DNA of 64,000 bases, from the NCBI GenBank assembly GCA_004297725.1, contig SCUS01000112.1, forward strand, positions 1 to 64,000. The letters are read 5' to 3'. Source of the stretch: Myxococcaceae bacterium (GTDB taxonomy: Bacteria; Myxococcota_A; Polyangia; Polyangiales; Ga0077539). Of the stretch, positions 52,186-60,005 are shown one piece after another (positions within the stretch are counted from its first letter, which is position 1; every line of letters starts with the position of its first letter). The position numbers were made by a program, and so were the translations under genes. The notes below the pieces were generated by a model. It ran no database searches. It was not told where the DNA came from and saw nothing but the letters and a program-made list of their open reading frames with translations.

Positions 52186-53544
52186 CTAGCGCAGCCCGTA
52201 GCGCTCGCGCTTGCGGTAGAGCGTCGAGGGGTCGACGCCGAGCGCCCGGGCCGCGGCGTCCAGGGTGGCGGAGCGCGCCAGGACGGCCGCGATGTGCCGT
52301 CGCTCGGCGGCCTCGAGCGTGTCCCCCTCGGGCGCGACCGGCGCCGGTGCCGCGGCTCGCACCTCCTCGGGCAGCAGGTCGGGCGTGAGCTCGGAGCCCT
52401 CCGCGATGATCACCGCGCGCTCGATCACGTTCACCAGCTCGCGCTGGTTGCCCGGCCACGCGTAGGCCGACAGCGCCGCCAGGGTCGCCGGGGCGAGGGT
52501 GAAGGGGCCGCGGCGGTGCTGGGCTGCGAGGTCGGCGACGATGCCCTCCGCGAGGTCGGCGAGGTCTTCGCGCCGCTCGCGAAGGGGAGGGAGCGTCGCG
52601 GTGACCACGTTGAGCCGGTAGAAGAGGTCCTCCCGGAAGGAGCCCCCCGCGACGGCCGCCCGCAGGTCGCGGTGCGTCGCGGCGATGACCCTCGCCTCGG
52701 AGCGCCGCGGCTCGGTCTCCCCGACGCGCACGTACTCGTGCTCCTCCAGCAGTCGCAGCAGCTTGCCCTGCGCCTCCCTCGGCAGGTCGCCGACCTCGTC
52801 GAGGAAGAGCGTCCCTCCGCCCGCCGCCTCGACGTGCCCCGCGCGCGCCCGGTCGGCGCCGGTGAAGGCCCCCCTGGCGTGACCGAAGAGCTCGCTCTCG
52901 ATCAGCGACGGGGCGATCACCGCGCAGTTGACCGTGACGAAGGCCCGGTCGCGCCGCGGCGAGCTCGCGTGGATGTGCCGCGCCAGGTAGCCCTTGCCGG
53001 TGCCCGTCTCGCCGAGCAGCAGGATCGTCGCGTCGGTGCGCGCGGCGCGCAGCACGAAGGCCAGCGCCTGCTGCATCGCTGGGTTCTTCGTGTCGAAGCG
53101 CGCGTGCACCCCGCGGCCGCTGGCGCGCTTGAGCTCGGTGAGCTCCTGCTGCATGCGCGCCTGCCCGAGCACCTTGTCGACGGTGTGCAGCACCTGCGCC
53201 GGGGTGAAGGGCTTGGGGAGGAAGTCCACCGCGCCCGCGCGCATCGCGTCGACCGCGTTGTCGATCGTGGCGTAGGCCGTGATGAGCACGACCGCCGCGG
53301 TGGACGCCTCCTGGGCGAGCGCTCGGGTGAGCGCGAGGCCGTCCATCGCGCCGAGCCGCAGGTCGACGAGGGCCAGGTCGGGCGGCGACCGCCGGGCCGC
53401 CGCCACCGCCGCCTCGCCGCTCGCCGCGAGGGTGACGTCGTACCCGGCGCCCTCCAGGCAGACGCGGAGCATCGTGCGGATGTTGGGCTCGTCGTCGACG
53501 ACCAGGATCCTCGCCTTGCCGCTCGTCCCCATCGCGTGGCTCAC
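52186..53544 (-). CDS. NtrC-type sigma-54 response regulator
   Basis: The protein has 452 residues. The GTG start overlaps the stop of the upstream receiver gene as GTGA; ATG 53532 is a possible shorter start. The receiver domain (1-120) has RILVVDDEPN, the phosphoacceptor LALVDLRLG and LPKPFTP. The AAA+ domain has Walker A LLLGETGTGKGYLARHI, the sigma-54 contact loop GAFTGADRA, Walker B TLFLDEVGDLP and the arginine region LFYRLNVV. The C-terminus is a Fis-type HTH (TLDAAARALGVDPSTLYRKRERYGL). It activates sigma-54 promoters when phosphorylated. It occupies the place of the OmpR-type KdpE in standard kdp loci. Confidence 0.95.
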   Translation of the reverse strand: MSHAMGTSGKARILVVDDEPNIRTMLRVCLEGAGYDVTLAASGEAAVAAARRSPPDLALVDLRLGAMDGLALTRALAQEASTAAVVLITAYATIDNAVDAMRAGAVDFLPKPFTPAQVLHTVDKVLGQARMQQELTELKRASGRGVHARFDTKNPAMQQALAFVLRAARTDATILLLGETGTGKGYLARHIHASSPRRDRAFVTVNCAVIAPSLIESELFGHARGAFTGADRARAGHVEAAGGGTLFLDEVGDLPREAQGKLLRLLEEHEYVRVGETEPRRSEARVIAATHRDLRAAVAGGSFREDLFYRLNVVTATLPPLRERREDLADLAEGIVADLAAQHRRGPFTLAPATLAALSAYAWPGNQRELVNVIERAVIIAEGSELTPDLLPEEVRAAAPAPVAPEGDTLEAAERRHIAAVLARSATLDAAARALGVDPSTLYRKRERYGLR

Positions 53545-54602
53545 CTTCTCCCCGCCGCGGGCGCGGAGGGGCGCTCGACCTTCTCGCCAGGGATCGGCCG
53601 CGCCGAGTCCCCGCTCCGAGCCTCATCGCGCGCGAGCGCCAGACGCGCAAGGTCCAGCTCGACCCCGGGGCCCGACGGGTGCGCCACGAGGGCCCCTCCG
53701 CCGAGCCGCGCCAGCAGTGGGCCCGCCTGCTCCGGCCGGAGGTCCGTCGGGAGCAGGGCGAACGCGCGGTCGCCTCGCTCTCGCAGGTGGGGCACCGCCG
53801 CCGTCGCCGCGGCGCCGAGGGCCAGCGACAGCACGACGACCGCCTCGCCGGCCCCCTCGGGCGGCGGTGCGATCAGCTCCCTCGCGGGGTCGGTGACGAT
53901 CCAGAGCGGCGCTCCCCGGAAGCGCGGGCTCAGCGCCGCGACGGGCCGCGCCGCCCCGTAGGCGGCGAGGCGCGCGAGGCCCTCGTGGGGATCGGGGGAC
54001 TCGTCGCCCTCGTCGTGGCGCAGCGCGAGCGCCGCCCGGTACCCCCTCGCGGCGTCCGCGTCGTCGCCGCCGAGCTCGGCCCGCAGCGCCTGGAGCCCGG
54101 CGACCTCCGCGTCGAGGGGCGCGTGGGCGTAGGCCCTCGCCAGCGCCCGCCCTGCGCGGGCGAGGTCCCCCGCCGCGAGGCCGTCGAGCGCGGCCGCCAC
54201 CGCGGCGCCGTAGTCGAGGGCCTCGGCGCGACCCGGCGCGCTGTGGATCAGGGCGCGAGCGACCGCGCCGCGCAGCTCCTCCGGGGTGAAGGGCTTCGGG
54301 AGCGCGTCCGCGACGCCCATGCGCACCAGGTTGAGGAGCACCGAGGCGTTCAGCATCGTGCCCATCACCACGACGGGCAGCCTGGGGTAGTGCGTCCGGA
54401 GGAAGCGCACCTCCCCGAGCACCGCGTCGGCGCCGGCGAACTCGTCGACGACCGCGAGGTCGAACACCTCGTCGTCGAGGAGGATGCGCGCGTCGTGCAC
54501 CGAGGCGAACTCCTCGGCGGTGTAGCCCGCCGCGGTCAGCACCCGGTCGAGCATGGCGCGGCCCGACGGGTCGGGCTCGGCCACCAGGAGGCGGCGGCTC
54601 AC
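53541..54602 (-). CDS. Receiver-domain protein with unknown C-terminal region
   Basis: The protein has 353 residues. The GTG start overlaps the KdpD-module stop as GTGA and follows GGGAGCGAGG. Residues 1-120 form a CheY-like receiver: LLVAEPDPSGRAMLD, FDLAVVDEFAG with the phosphoacceptor Asp near 54, VVVMGTM and ALPKPFTPEELRGAVARAL. The C-terminal 230 residues, after a helix-rich segment (GDLARAGRALARAYAHAPL, EVAGLQALRAELGGDDADAARGYRAALALR), resemble TPR-like helices and then an alpha/beta part. No DNA-binding or kinase domain is recognised. It may relay the phosphate or modulate signalling between the KdpD module and the sigma-54 regulator. Confidence 0.85.
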   Translation of the reverse strand: MSRRLLVAEPDPSGRAMLDRVLTAAGYTAEEFASVHDARILLDDEVFDLAVVDEFAGADAVLGEVRFLRTHYPRLPVVVMGTMLNASVLLNLVRMGVADALPKPFTPEELRGAVARALIHSAPGRAEALDYGAAVAAALDGLAAGDLARAGRALARAYAHAPLDAEVAGLQALRAELGGDDADAARGYRAALALRHDEGDESPDPHEGLARLAAYGAARPVAALSPRFRGAPLWIVTDPARELIAPPPEGAGEAVVVLSLALGAAATAAVPHLRERGDRAFALLPTDLRPEQAGPLLARLGGGALVAHPSGPGVELDLARLALARDEARSGDSARPIPGEKVERPSAPAAGRR

Positions 54603-55774
54603 GGCGCCTCGCTCCCCGGCTTCGGGTCCGCGTCCCGCGCCCCGACCACCAGCACGTCGACCTCGGGCGCGAGGCGCATGAAGCGGTCGAGCAGCGAGCC
54701 GAAGAGGCGCTCTCGCCACACGGGCTGGCGGGTGCGACCGAAGACCGCGTGGGTGATCCCGCGCTCCTTCGCGAAGCCCGCGAGGGTCTCCGCGACGTCG
54801 TCCCCTTCCAGGCGCACGACCTCCGCGCCGAGCTCTCTCGCGAGGCGGATGTTCTCCGTGAGCGAGCGCAGCACCGGCGACGCGATGCGCTCGGGCGCCT
54901 CCCCGGGCGTGCGGACGTAGACGACGAACCAGCGGGCGTTGATCCCGCCGGCGAGGCGCGCCCCGTGGCGCATGAGGCGCTGCGTGGCGCTCGGGATGGA
55001 CGACATGGAGACCATCACCCGCTCGGCGTCGGCCACGCCGTCGTCGGGCCCCGGCGCCTGGGCGTCCGGCGCGCGGCTCGCCCGGAGCCGGGCGCGCGCC
55101 CGGAGCTCGACGGCGTTGGCGACCTCGCGCAGCGCGATCTGCCGCAGGGCGGTGAGGTTTTCCGCCCGGAAGAAGCTCTGCAGCGCGCGCTCGACCTTGG
55201 CGGGCGCGTAGATCTTGCCCGCCCGCAGCCGCTCCTGGAGCTCGCCGGGGGCGACGTCCACCACCACGATCTCGTCCGCCCGGTGCAGGATCCGGTCGGG
55301 CACCCGCTCTCGCACGTCGATGCCCGTCGCGCGGAGCACCATGTCGTGCAGGCTCTCGAGGTGCTGGACGTTCAGCGCGGAGAGCACGCTGATCCCTGCG
55401 TCGAGCAGGGCCTCTACGTCCTGGTAGCGCTTGCCGTGTCGGCTCCCGGGCACGTTGGTGTGGGCGAGCTCGTCGACCAGGACCACGTCGGGGCGGCGCG
55501 CCAGCACGGCGTCGAGGTCGAGCTCCTCGAAGGGCACCTCGCGGTAGACGACGGTGCGTCGGGGCACGACGGGCAGGTCGCCCAGCTCCGCGAGGGTCTC
55601 GGCGCGACCGTGGGTCTCGACGAAGCCGCAGACCACGTCGATGCCCTCGTCCCGCAGCCGGCGGGCGTCTCGCAGCATCGCCACGGTCTTGCCGACCCCC
55701 GCGGCCATGCCGAGGAAGATCTTCAGCCTCCCCTGCTGGGCGATGCGCAGGTCTGCAAGGAAGGTGTCCGTCAC
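54599..55774 (-). CDS. kdpD: KdpD-like sensor N-terminal module (kinase-less)
   Basis: The protein has 391 residues from GTG 55774; GTG 55789 would add five residues. Residues 1-210 are the KdpD N-terminal domain with Walker A LGMAAGVGKTVAMLRDAR and Walker B-like VVLVDELAHTNVPGSRHGKR. The family motifs EALLDAGISVLSALNVQHLE and LHRADEIVVVDVAP follow. Residues about 250-380 are a universal-stress-protein domain (GGINARWFVVYVRTPG, ITHAVFGRTRQPVWRERLFGSLLD). The four membrane helices, GAF and histidine-kinase parts of full KdpD (about 890 residues) are missing. Short KdpD proteins of this kind are known from cyanobacteria and other phyla. Here the kinase is probably provided in trans by the gene at 50320-52158. 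Confidence 0.92.
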   Translation of the reverse strand: MTDTFLADLRIAQQGRLKIFLGMAAGVGKTVAMLRDARRLRDEGIDVVCGFVETHGRAETLAELGDLPVVPRRTVVYREVPFEELDLDAVLARRPDVVLVDELAHTNVPGSRHGKRYQDVEALLDAGISVLSALNVQHLESLHDMVLRATGIDVRERVPDRILHRADEIVVVDVAPGELQERLRAGKIYAPAKVERALQSFFRAENLTALRQIALREVANAVELRARARLRASRAPDAQAPGPDDGVADAERVMVSMSSIPSATQRLMRHGARLAGGINARWFVVYVRTPGEAPERIASPVLRSLTENIRLARELGAEVVRLEGDDVAETLAGFAKERGITHAVFGRTRQPVWRERLFGSLLDRFMRLAPEVDVLVVGARDADPKPGSEAP

Positions 55775-55788
55775 GGGTCGCCCCAGCA

Positions 55789-55804
55789 CGCACGCGCGAT
55801 ACCA
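55789..55804 (-). promoter_or_regulatory. Candidate sigma-54 (-24/-12) promoter of the kdp regulatory operon
   Basis: Read on the minus strand the 16 bases are TGGTATCGCGCGTGCG: GG and GC are spaced by 10 bases as in TGGCAC-N5-TTGC. The match is partial. It lies just before the KdpD-module gene and predicts a start site close to GTG 55774, supporting that start over GTG 55789. The locus encodes its own sigma-54 activator, so autoregulation is plausible. Confidence 0.35.
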
Positions 55805-55821
55805 GACGGCGTCTCAGGCGG

Positions 55822-55849
55822 GACCGTCGCTCCCTCCGCGCCGACGGTC
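55822..55849. promoter_or_regulatory. Perfect 8-bp inverted repeat upstream of the kdp regulatory operon
   Basis: GACCGTCG and CGACGGTC are separated by 12 bases, between the minus-strand gene ending at 55931 and the KdpD-module gene. It could terminate the upstream transcript or be the activator-binding site for the NtrC-type regulator. It is close to the putative promoter for an enhancer, so the terminator role is about equally likely. Confidence 0.45.
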
Positions 55850-55930
55850 GGGCGGAGGCGCCCGATGGGGAGCTCGCGGCTCGTGCGCCGCTGCACGATG
55901 GACCGCCGCGGGATCACCGCCCCGAACGCA

Positions 55931-57664
55931 TCACAGCGCCTGGTTGATCGGCGCCCCGAGCACCAGGTCGGGGTGCATCTCGCAGAGCGACTGGGCGCCC
56001 TGCGACACGGCCGGGCCGGCTCCCCGGCGGGCGAGCTGCGCGGCGCGGGTGAGGAGCCCCCCGCAGACCGACTCCCAGCGGGCGCGCAGCCTGGCGCGCT
56101 GGCTGAGGATCCCGGGCATCCGAGGGTCGGTGGGGGCCTCCGGGCGGGCCGCGAGGGCGCCTGCGGTGTTCTCGTGGCGCATGAACACCGCGCGGGCGGT
56201 GCGAGCGCGGACCCACAGCCGGGCGAAGGTCTCGTCGTAGACGTAGGGCTGCGTCACCGGCGCGCGGGACGGGGCCGCGGGCACCATCGTCGCCCGGGGG
56301 AGGGAGAGGGTGCTGAGCTCCGGGCGGCCGAGGATCCAGGCGCGCACCGGGCCGCTCCAGACCCCTTCGCGGGAGAGCACGATCGCGGGCTCGCCCGGGA
56401 GCAGGGTGACCGACGTGAAGCCCGCCGCGCTGGTGGCGAGCACCATGGAGCGCTCGCGGTCACGCACCGCGAGGGAGCGCCCGGCGCGGTCGATGGCGGC
56501 GGCGTGGACGGTGTCCGAGACCAGCGCCCTGGGCGCCGAGAAGGGATCGGTCGCCGAGAGCTCGGGCGGCGCGACGGGCTGCTCGACGAGGGGCGGCTCG
56601 AAGCCCGGCGGGGGGTGCACCCTGGGCGTGAGGTCGGGCGGCTGGAGCGCGGGGGAGGGGCCCTCGGAGAGCGCGGCGACGCGGCGCATCGGGGGCAGCG
56701 GGGCGTCGTGGGCGAAGGTGCTCTCGTAGATCCCTGGCGGGTCGCAGGCCACGGGCGGACCTTCGATCTCTCGCAGGGGCTGCTGCGGCATGAGCGATCG
56801 GTTGGGGGCCTCGACGCGGGCCGAGGCGTCGGTGGTGAGCACCGGGGGCGGGGGCTCGGCGCTGAGCGAGCGGCACGCCGAGCCGCTGGCGCGCAGGGTG
56901 ACCGAGCGGTCGGCGTGGACGCTGAGCGAGAGCAGGTCGCCGACCTCGCCGATGAGCCCGGCGTGGAGGGCCATCGGGGTGGTGGGCGTGAGCTCGTCGT
57001 CGAGGCGAAGCGCCCGGACGGTCTCTCGCACCTCGTCCTCGGTGACGACGGCCCCGGCCCAGGCGAGCACGGCCGAGCGGCCGTCGAGGGCGACGGCGAC
57101 GCGGGTGAGCCGGCTGTTCTCATGGAAGACCACCCTGGCGGGGCCCTCGGGGCGCCCTTCGGCGTCGAGGCGCTGCACCACGATGTCGCCGCCGGAGCGG
57201 TCTCTCAGCCCGAGGGTCTCGTCCACCGGGGGCGCCGAGGGGCCGGGGCGTCGAGCGACCGGGGCGGCACCAGGGGCGGCACCAGGGGCGGGGCGCGGCG
57301 GAGGCGGAGGCGGAGGGACGACCCAGGCCAGGACGCCGTGCTGGCCGTTCCAGGCGAGGACGGGGGAGCGGACGGAGGTGGCCAGCGGGGCGTCGGGGCG
57401 AGCGCGCACCAGGGCGTCGGCGCCGTCGCGGCGGAGCAGCGTGGTGCGGAGCTGGCTGCTGCCGTTGGGGGTGTGGTCGAGCCAGGCGACGAGGACGCGG
57501 TCTCCGTCGCGGGCGGCGGCCAGGTCGCGGGCGAAGGCGACGACCTCGCCGTGGGCGACGCGCTCCGGGGAGGGCGAAGGGCGCGCGTACTCCATCGGCC
57601 GGGTCTGCGCGGAGGAGAGCGAGGGCAGGGCGAGCAGGGCGAGGGCGAGGCGGATCGGGCGCAT
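55931..57664 (-). CDS. Exported protein of unknown function
   Basis: The protein has 577 residues. The ATG at 57664 gives a clear signal peptide (MRPIRLALALLALPSLSSAQ); the upstream extension was rejected. The mature region contains loosely repeated strand segments suggestive of a beta-propeller (RVLVAWLDHTPNGSSQLRTT, DIVVQRLDAEGRPEGPARVV, AVALDGRSAVLAWAGAVVTE). There are Pro-rich stretches (PPPPPPPRPAPG). The C-terminal 110 residues are more helical (TFARLWVRARTARAVFMRHE, LCEMHPDLVLGAPINQAL). There is no recognised family. It is divergent from the Eis-like gene, with 89 bp between them. Confidence 0.7.
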   Translation of the reverse strand: MRPIRLALALLALPSLSSAQTRPMEYARPSPSPERVAHGEVVAFARDLAAARDGDRVLVAWLDHTPNGSSQLRTTLLRRDGADALVRARPDAPLATSVRSPVLAWNGQHGVLAWVVPPPPPPPRPAPGAAPGAAPVARRPGPSAPPVDETLGLRDRSGGDIVVQRLDAEGRPEGPARVVFHENSRLTRVAVALDGRSAVLAWAGAVVTEDEVRETVRALRLDDELTPTTPMALHAGLIGEVGDLLSLSVHADRSVTLRASGSACRSLSAEPPPPVLTTDASARVEAPNRSLMPQQPLREIEGPPVACDPPGIYESTFAHDAPLPPMRRVAALSEGPSPALQPPDLTPRVHPPPGFEPPLVEQPVAPPELSATDPFSAPRALVSDTVHAAAIDRAGRSLAVRDRERSMVLATSAAGFTSVTLLPGEPAIVLSREGVWSGPVRAWILGRPELSTLSLPRATMVPAAPSRAPVTQPYVYDETFARLWVRARTARAVFMRHENTAGALAARPEAPTDPRMPGILSQRARLRARWESVCGGLLTRAAQLARRGAGPAVSQGAQSLCEMHPDLVLGAPINQAL

Positions 57665-57753
57665 CGGTAGAGGCCGATGCTGTGGGCGGTGGGAGCGGGG
57701 CGTGTCAAGCCAGTGGGGCAATCTCGATCGGGCGCCGGTGTACCCTCGCGGCC

Positions 57754-59013
57754 ATGAGCCGACGCACCGAGCCGGGGACCATCGTGACGCTGCGAAGGGC
57801 CGAGCCGGGCGAGTCGCCGTACCTGGCGCACACCAGTCAGCGGGCCTTCCACTCGAGCACCGTGGAGGCGTGGGAGGGCTGGTTTCGAGAGCACACCGGG
57901 GTGCAGCGGGGCGACACGGTGGTGGCCGAGGTGGAGGGTCGGCGCGCGGGCAACGCGACGGCGCTGGGGCTCACCATGGCCCTCGCGGGGAGGGACATCC
58001 CGATGTGGGGCGTCGCCGGGGTGAGCGTGCCGCCGGAGTTTCGTCAGCGGGGCGTGGCCGACGCGATGATGCGGGAGCTTCTCTCGTGGATGCGCTCCCG
58101 GGGCGAGGCCCTCTCGATGCTCTACGCCTTCAAGCTCGGGTACTACCGCCGCTTCGGGTACGGGCTCTGCGAGCGCCTCGAGCAGCTTCGGGTGCACCCC
58201 TCGCAGCTCCCCGGGTCGAGGCTTCGCACCCACGTGACGGAGATGGTCCCCGGGAGGGACATGGACACGCTGCGCTCGCTCTACGAGCGCTCCCGGGAGG
58301 CCATGACCGGGCCGCTCGCCCGCGACGACTACTGGTGGGAGACGAGGGCGCTGGGGGGCGCTCCGGCGGGGGCGGTGTACCGCGATCCGGGCACCGGCGA
58401 GGCGCAGGGCTACGCGCTCTGGAGGGTTCCCCCGCAGCCGGAATTCCCCAGGCAGGAGATGCACGTGAGGGAGATCGTGGCCCTCTCGCCGGAGGCGCAC
58501 GAGGGGCTGCTGGGCTTCCTCGCCGCGCAGGGAGAGCAGTACGCCATGGTCACCCTCTGGACCGCCCCGGGTCAGTCGCTCCCCTGGCTGGTCGAGCACG
58601 GCGTGGTGGACGCTCCGGCCCCGTGGCTCCGCTACGACCCGATGGGCGCGGTCTACGCCGGGGCGATGGCCCGCGTGGTCGACGTGGCCGCTGCGCTGCG
58701 GCTGCACCCCTCGGCCTCGCGCACGGGGCTGAGGGCGACCTTCGGGCTCGACGTGAGCGACCCCACGCTCGACGACGTCTTACACCTCGACGTAAACCTC
58801 ACCCCCGACGCCGTGGAGGTGGGCGCCGGGGCCCTCGCCGCCGAGCGCCTCTCGCTGGGCGTCGATGGCCTCTCGCAGGTCTACCTCGCGGCCACCACGA
58901 CCGCGGCGCTGAGGGCGAGCGGCCGGCTCCACGGCTCGGCGAAGGCCGGGGCCCTGCTGGAGCGGGCCTGCGAGGGCCCTCCCCTCTTCGTCGGCGCGCT
59001 CAACGCCTTCTGA
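57754..59013 (+). CDS. Eis-like GNAT N-acetyltransferase
   Basis: The protein has 419 residues, close to Eis (about 400). The N-terminal GNAT core has VAGVSVPPEFRQRGVADAMMR (acetyl-CoA binding), followed by LSMLYAFKLGYYRRFGYGLCE, a hallmark of the Eis/DUF4111-like GNAT group. A second GNAT-like domain covers about 170-290 and a SCP2-like sterol-carrier domain the C-terminus (TLDDVLHLDVNLTPDAVEV). The chain ends ...FVGALNAF with a terminal Phe, and in mycobacterial Eis the C-terminal Phe carboxylate is part of the active site. Eis acetylates aminoglycoside and other amines; the substrate here is unknown. Confidence 0.88.
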   Translation: MSRRTEPGTIVTLRRAEPGESPYLAHTSQRAFHSSTVEAWEGWFREHTGVQRGDTVVAEVEGRRAGNATALGLTMALAGRDIPMWGVAGVSVPPEFRQRGVADAMMRELLSWMRSRGEALSMLYAFKLGYYRRFGYGLCERLEQLRVHPSQLPGSRLRTHVTEMVPGRDMDTLRSLYERSREAMTGPLARDDYWWETRALGGAPAGAVYRDPGTGEAQGYALWRVPPQPEFPRQEMHVREIVALSPEAHEGLLGFLAAQGEQYAMVTLWTAPGQSLPWLVEHGVVDAPAPWLRYDPMGAVYAGAMARVVDVAAALRLHPSASRTGLRATFGLDVSDPTLDDVLHLDVNLTPDAVEVGAGALAAERLSLGVDGLSQVYLAATTTAALRASGRLHGSAKAGALLERACEGPPLFVGALNAF

Positions 59014-59085
59014 AATACCGCGCGGGTCCTCGCCATCCGATCAGCGGGTGGACACTGCGCTGATGTCCATGTGTTCCTGAATCGT

Positions 59086-59097
59086 AGGAATATTCCT
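59086..59097. promoter_or_regulatory. Perfect 12-bp palindrome upstream of the coiled-coil gene
   Basis: AGGAATATTCCT is a perfect palindrome 77 bp before the start of the coiled-coil protein gene. A third TTCCT half-site at 59074-59078 shares its spacing. AT-rich symmetry in this GC-rich gap suggests a repressor operator. Confidence 0.45.
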
Positions 59098-59173
59098 GCG
59101 AGGGGAGAACCAAAGGACTCGCGCGGCGTCAGAGTCGGACAGCAGGTCGGCGGGTGTTCGAGGAGGTGGATCG

Positions 59174-59950
59174 ATGAGCCAGCAGCAGCAGAAGGAAGAC
59201 TCGGTGATGTTCTCGCTCCGGAGCCTGATGTCCATCGAGGACGATCGGGTGCGGCAGGAGGAGGAGGGCCGTCGCCGGGCCGAGGAGGCGGCGGTGCTGA
59301 GGGTGGAGGAGGAGCGCCGTCGGGAGGTGGCCGAGCGCCAGCAGCGGGCGCAGGCCGAGGAGGCCGCGAGGGCGGCCGACGAGCGGGCGCGCCGGGAGGC
59401 GGAGGCGCAGGCCGCGAGGGAGCGCGAGGAGGCGGCGCTGAGGATCAGGCTGGAGGCGGAGTCGAAGCTGCGGGAGCGGGAGCTGTCGCTGCGCATGGAG
59501 CAGGAGCAGAAGCTGGCGCTCATCGCCTCGCAGCGGCGGACGGGGATGCACCCTGGCGCGGTGGCCGTCGGGGTGCTGGCGCTGCTGGGCGCCCTGGGCG
59601 CGGGGGCCTTCTTCGGGGTGGTGAAGCCGCAGCAGGAGGCGAGCGCCGAGGAGACGCGGCGCGCGGAGTCGGCGCGGCGGGACTCGGACGAGCGGCGGAT
59701 GGTGGCCGAGCGCGCGGCGGACGACGCGCGACGGAGGGCCGCGGAGGCGGACGCCGAGCGGCAGAGGCAGGCGGCGGCGGCGCTCCTGGCGAGGCAGGAC
59801 GCCGAGCGGCTGGCGGCGCTGGCGAGCGGACCTCGCGGCGCGGCGGGGGCGTCGAGGCCGAGGGTGAGCCACGCGACGCCGAGGACCACGGCCAGCCGTG
59901 AGCCGGAGATCATCGGGGCGATCGGCGACGAGCTGCCCGGCGGGGAGTGA
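59174..59950 (+). CDS. Coiled-coil protein with one central membrane helix
   Basis: The protein has 258 residues. GAGGAGGT lies 7 nt before the ATG, fixing the start. Residues 25-115 form a highly charged coiled coil (RRAEEAAVLRVEEERRREV, AADERARREAEAQAAREREE). One membrane helix follows (AVAVGVLALLGALGAGAFF, about 127-146), then a second coiled coil (EETRRAESARRDSDERRMV, RRAAEADAERQRQAAAA) and a Pro/Arg-rich tail. No signal peptide is present, so the N-terminal coil is likely cytoplasmic. Function unknown; such proteins often have scaffold or division roles. It is followed by the tautomerase-RidA gene 55 bp on. Confidence 0.8.
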   Translation: MSQQQQKEDSVMFSLRSLMSIEDDRVRQEEEGRRRAEEAAVLRVEEERRREVAERQQRAQAEEAARAADERARREAEAQAAREREEAALRIRLEAESKLRERELSLRMEQEQKLALIASQRRTGMHPGAVAVGVLALLGALGAGAFFGVVKPQQEASAEETRRAESARRDSDERRMVAERAADDARRRAAEADAERQRQAAAALLARQDAERLAALASGPRGAAGASRPRVSHATPRTTASREPEIIGAIGDELPGGE

Positions 59951-60005
59951 CAAGGCCCCTCGCGCTCTCCGCGGCGGTTGCCCTATCGTCGCGCGCACCC
60001 CCCCA

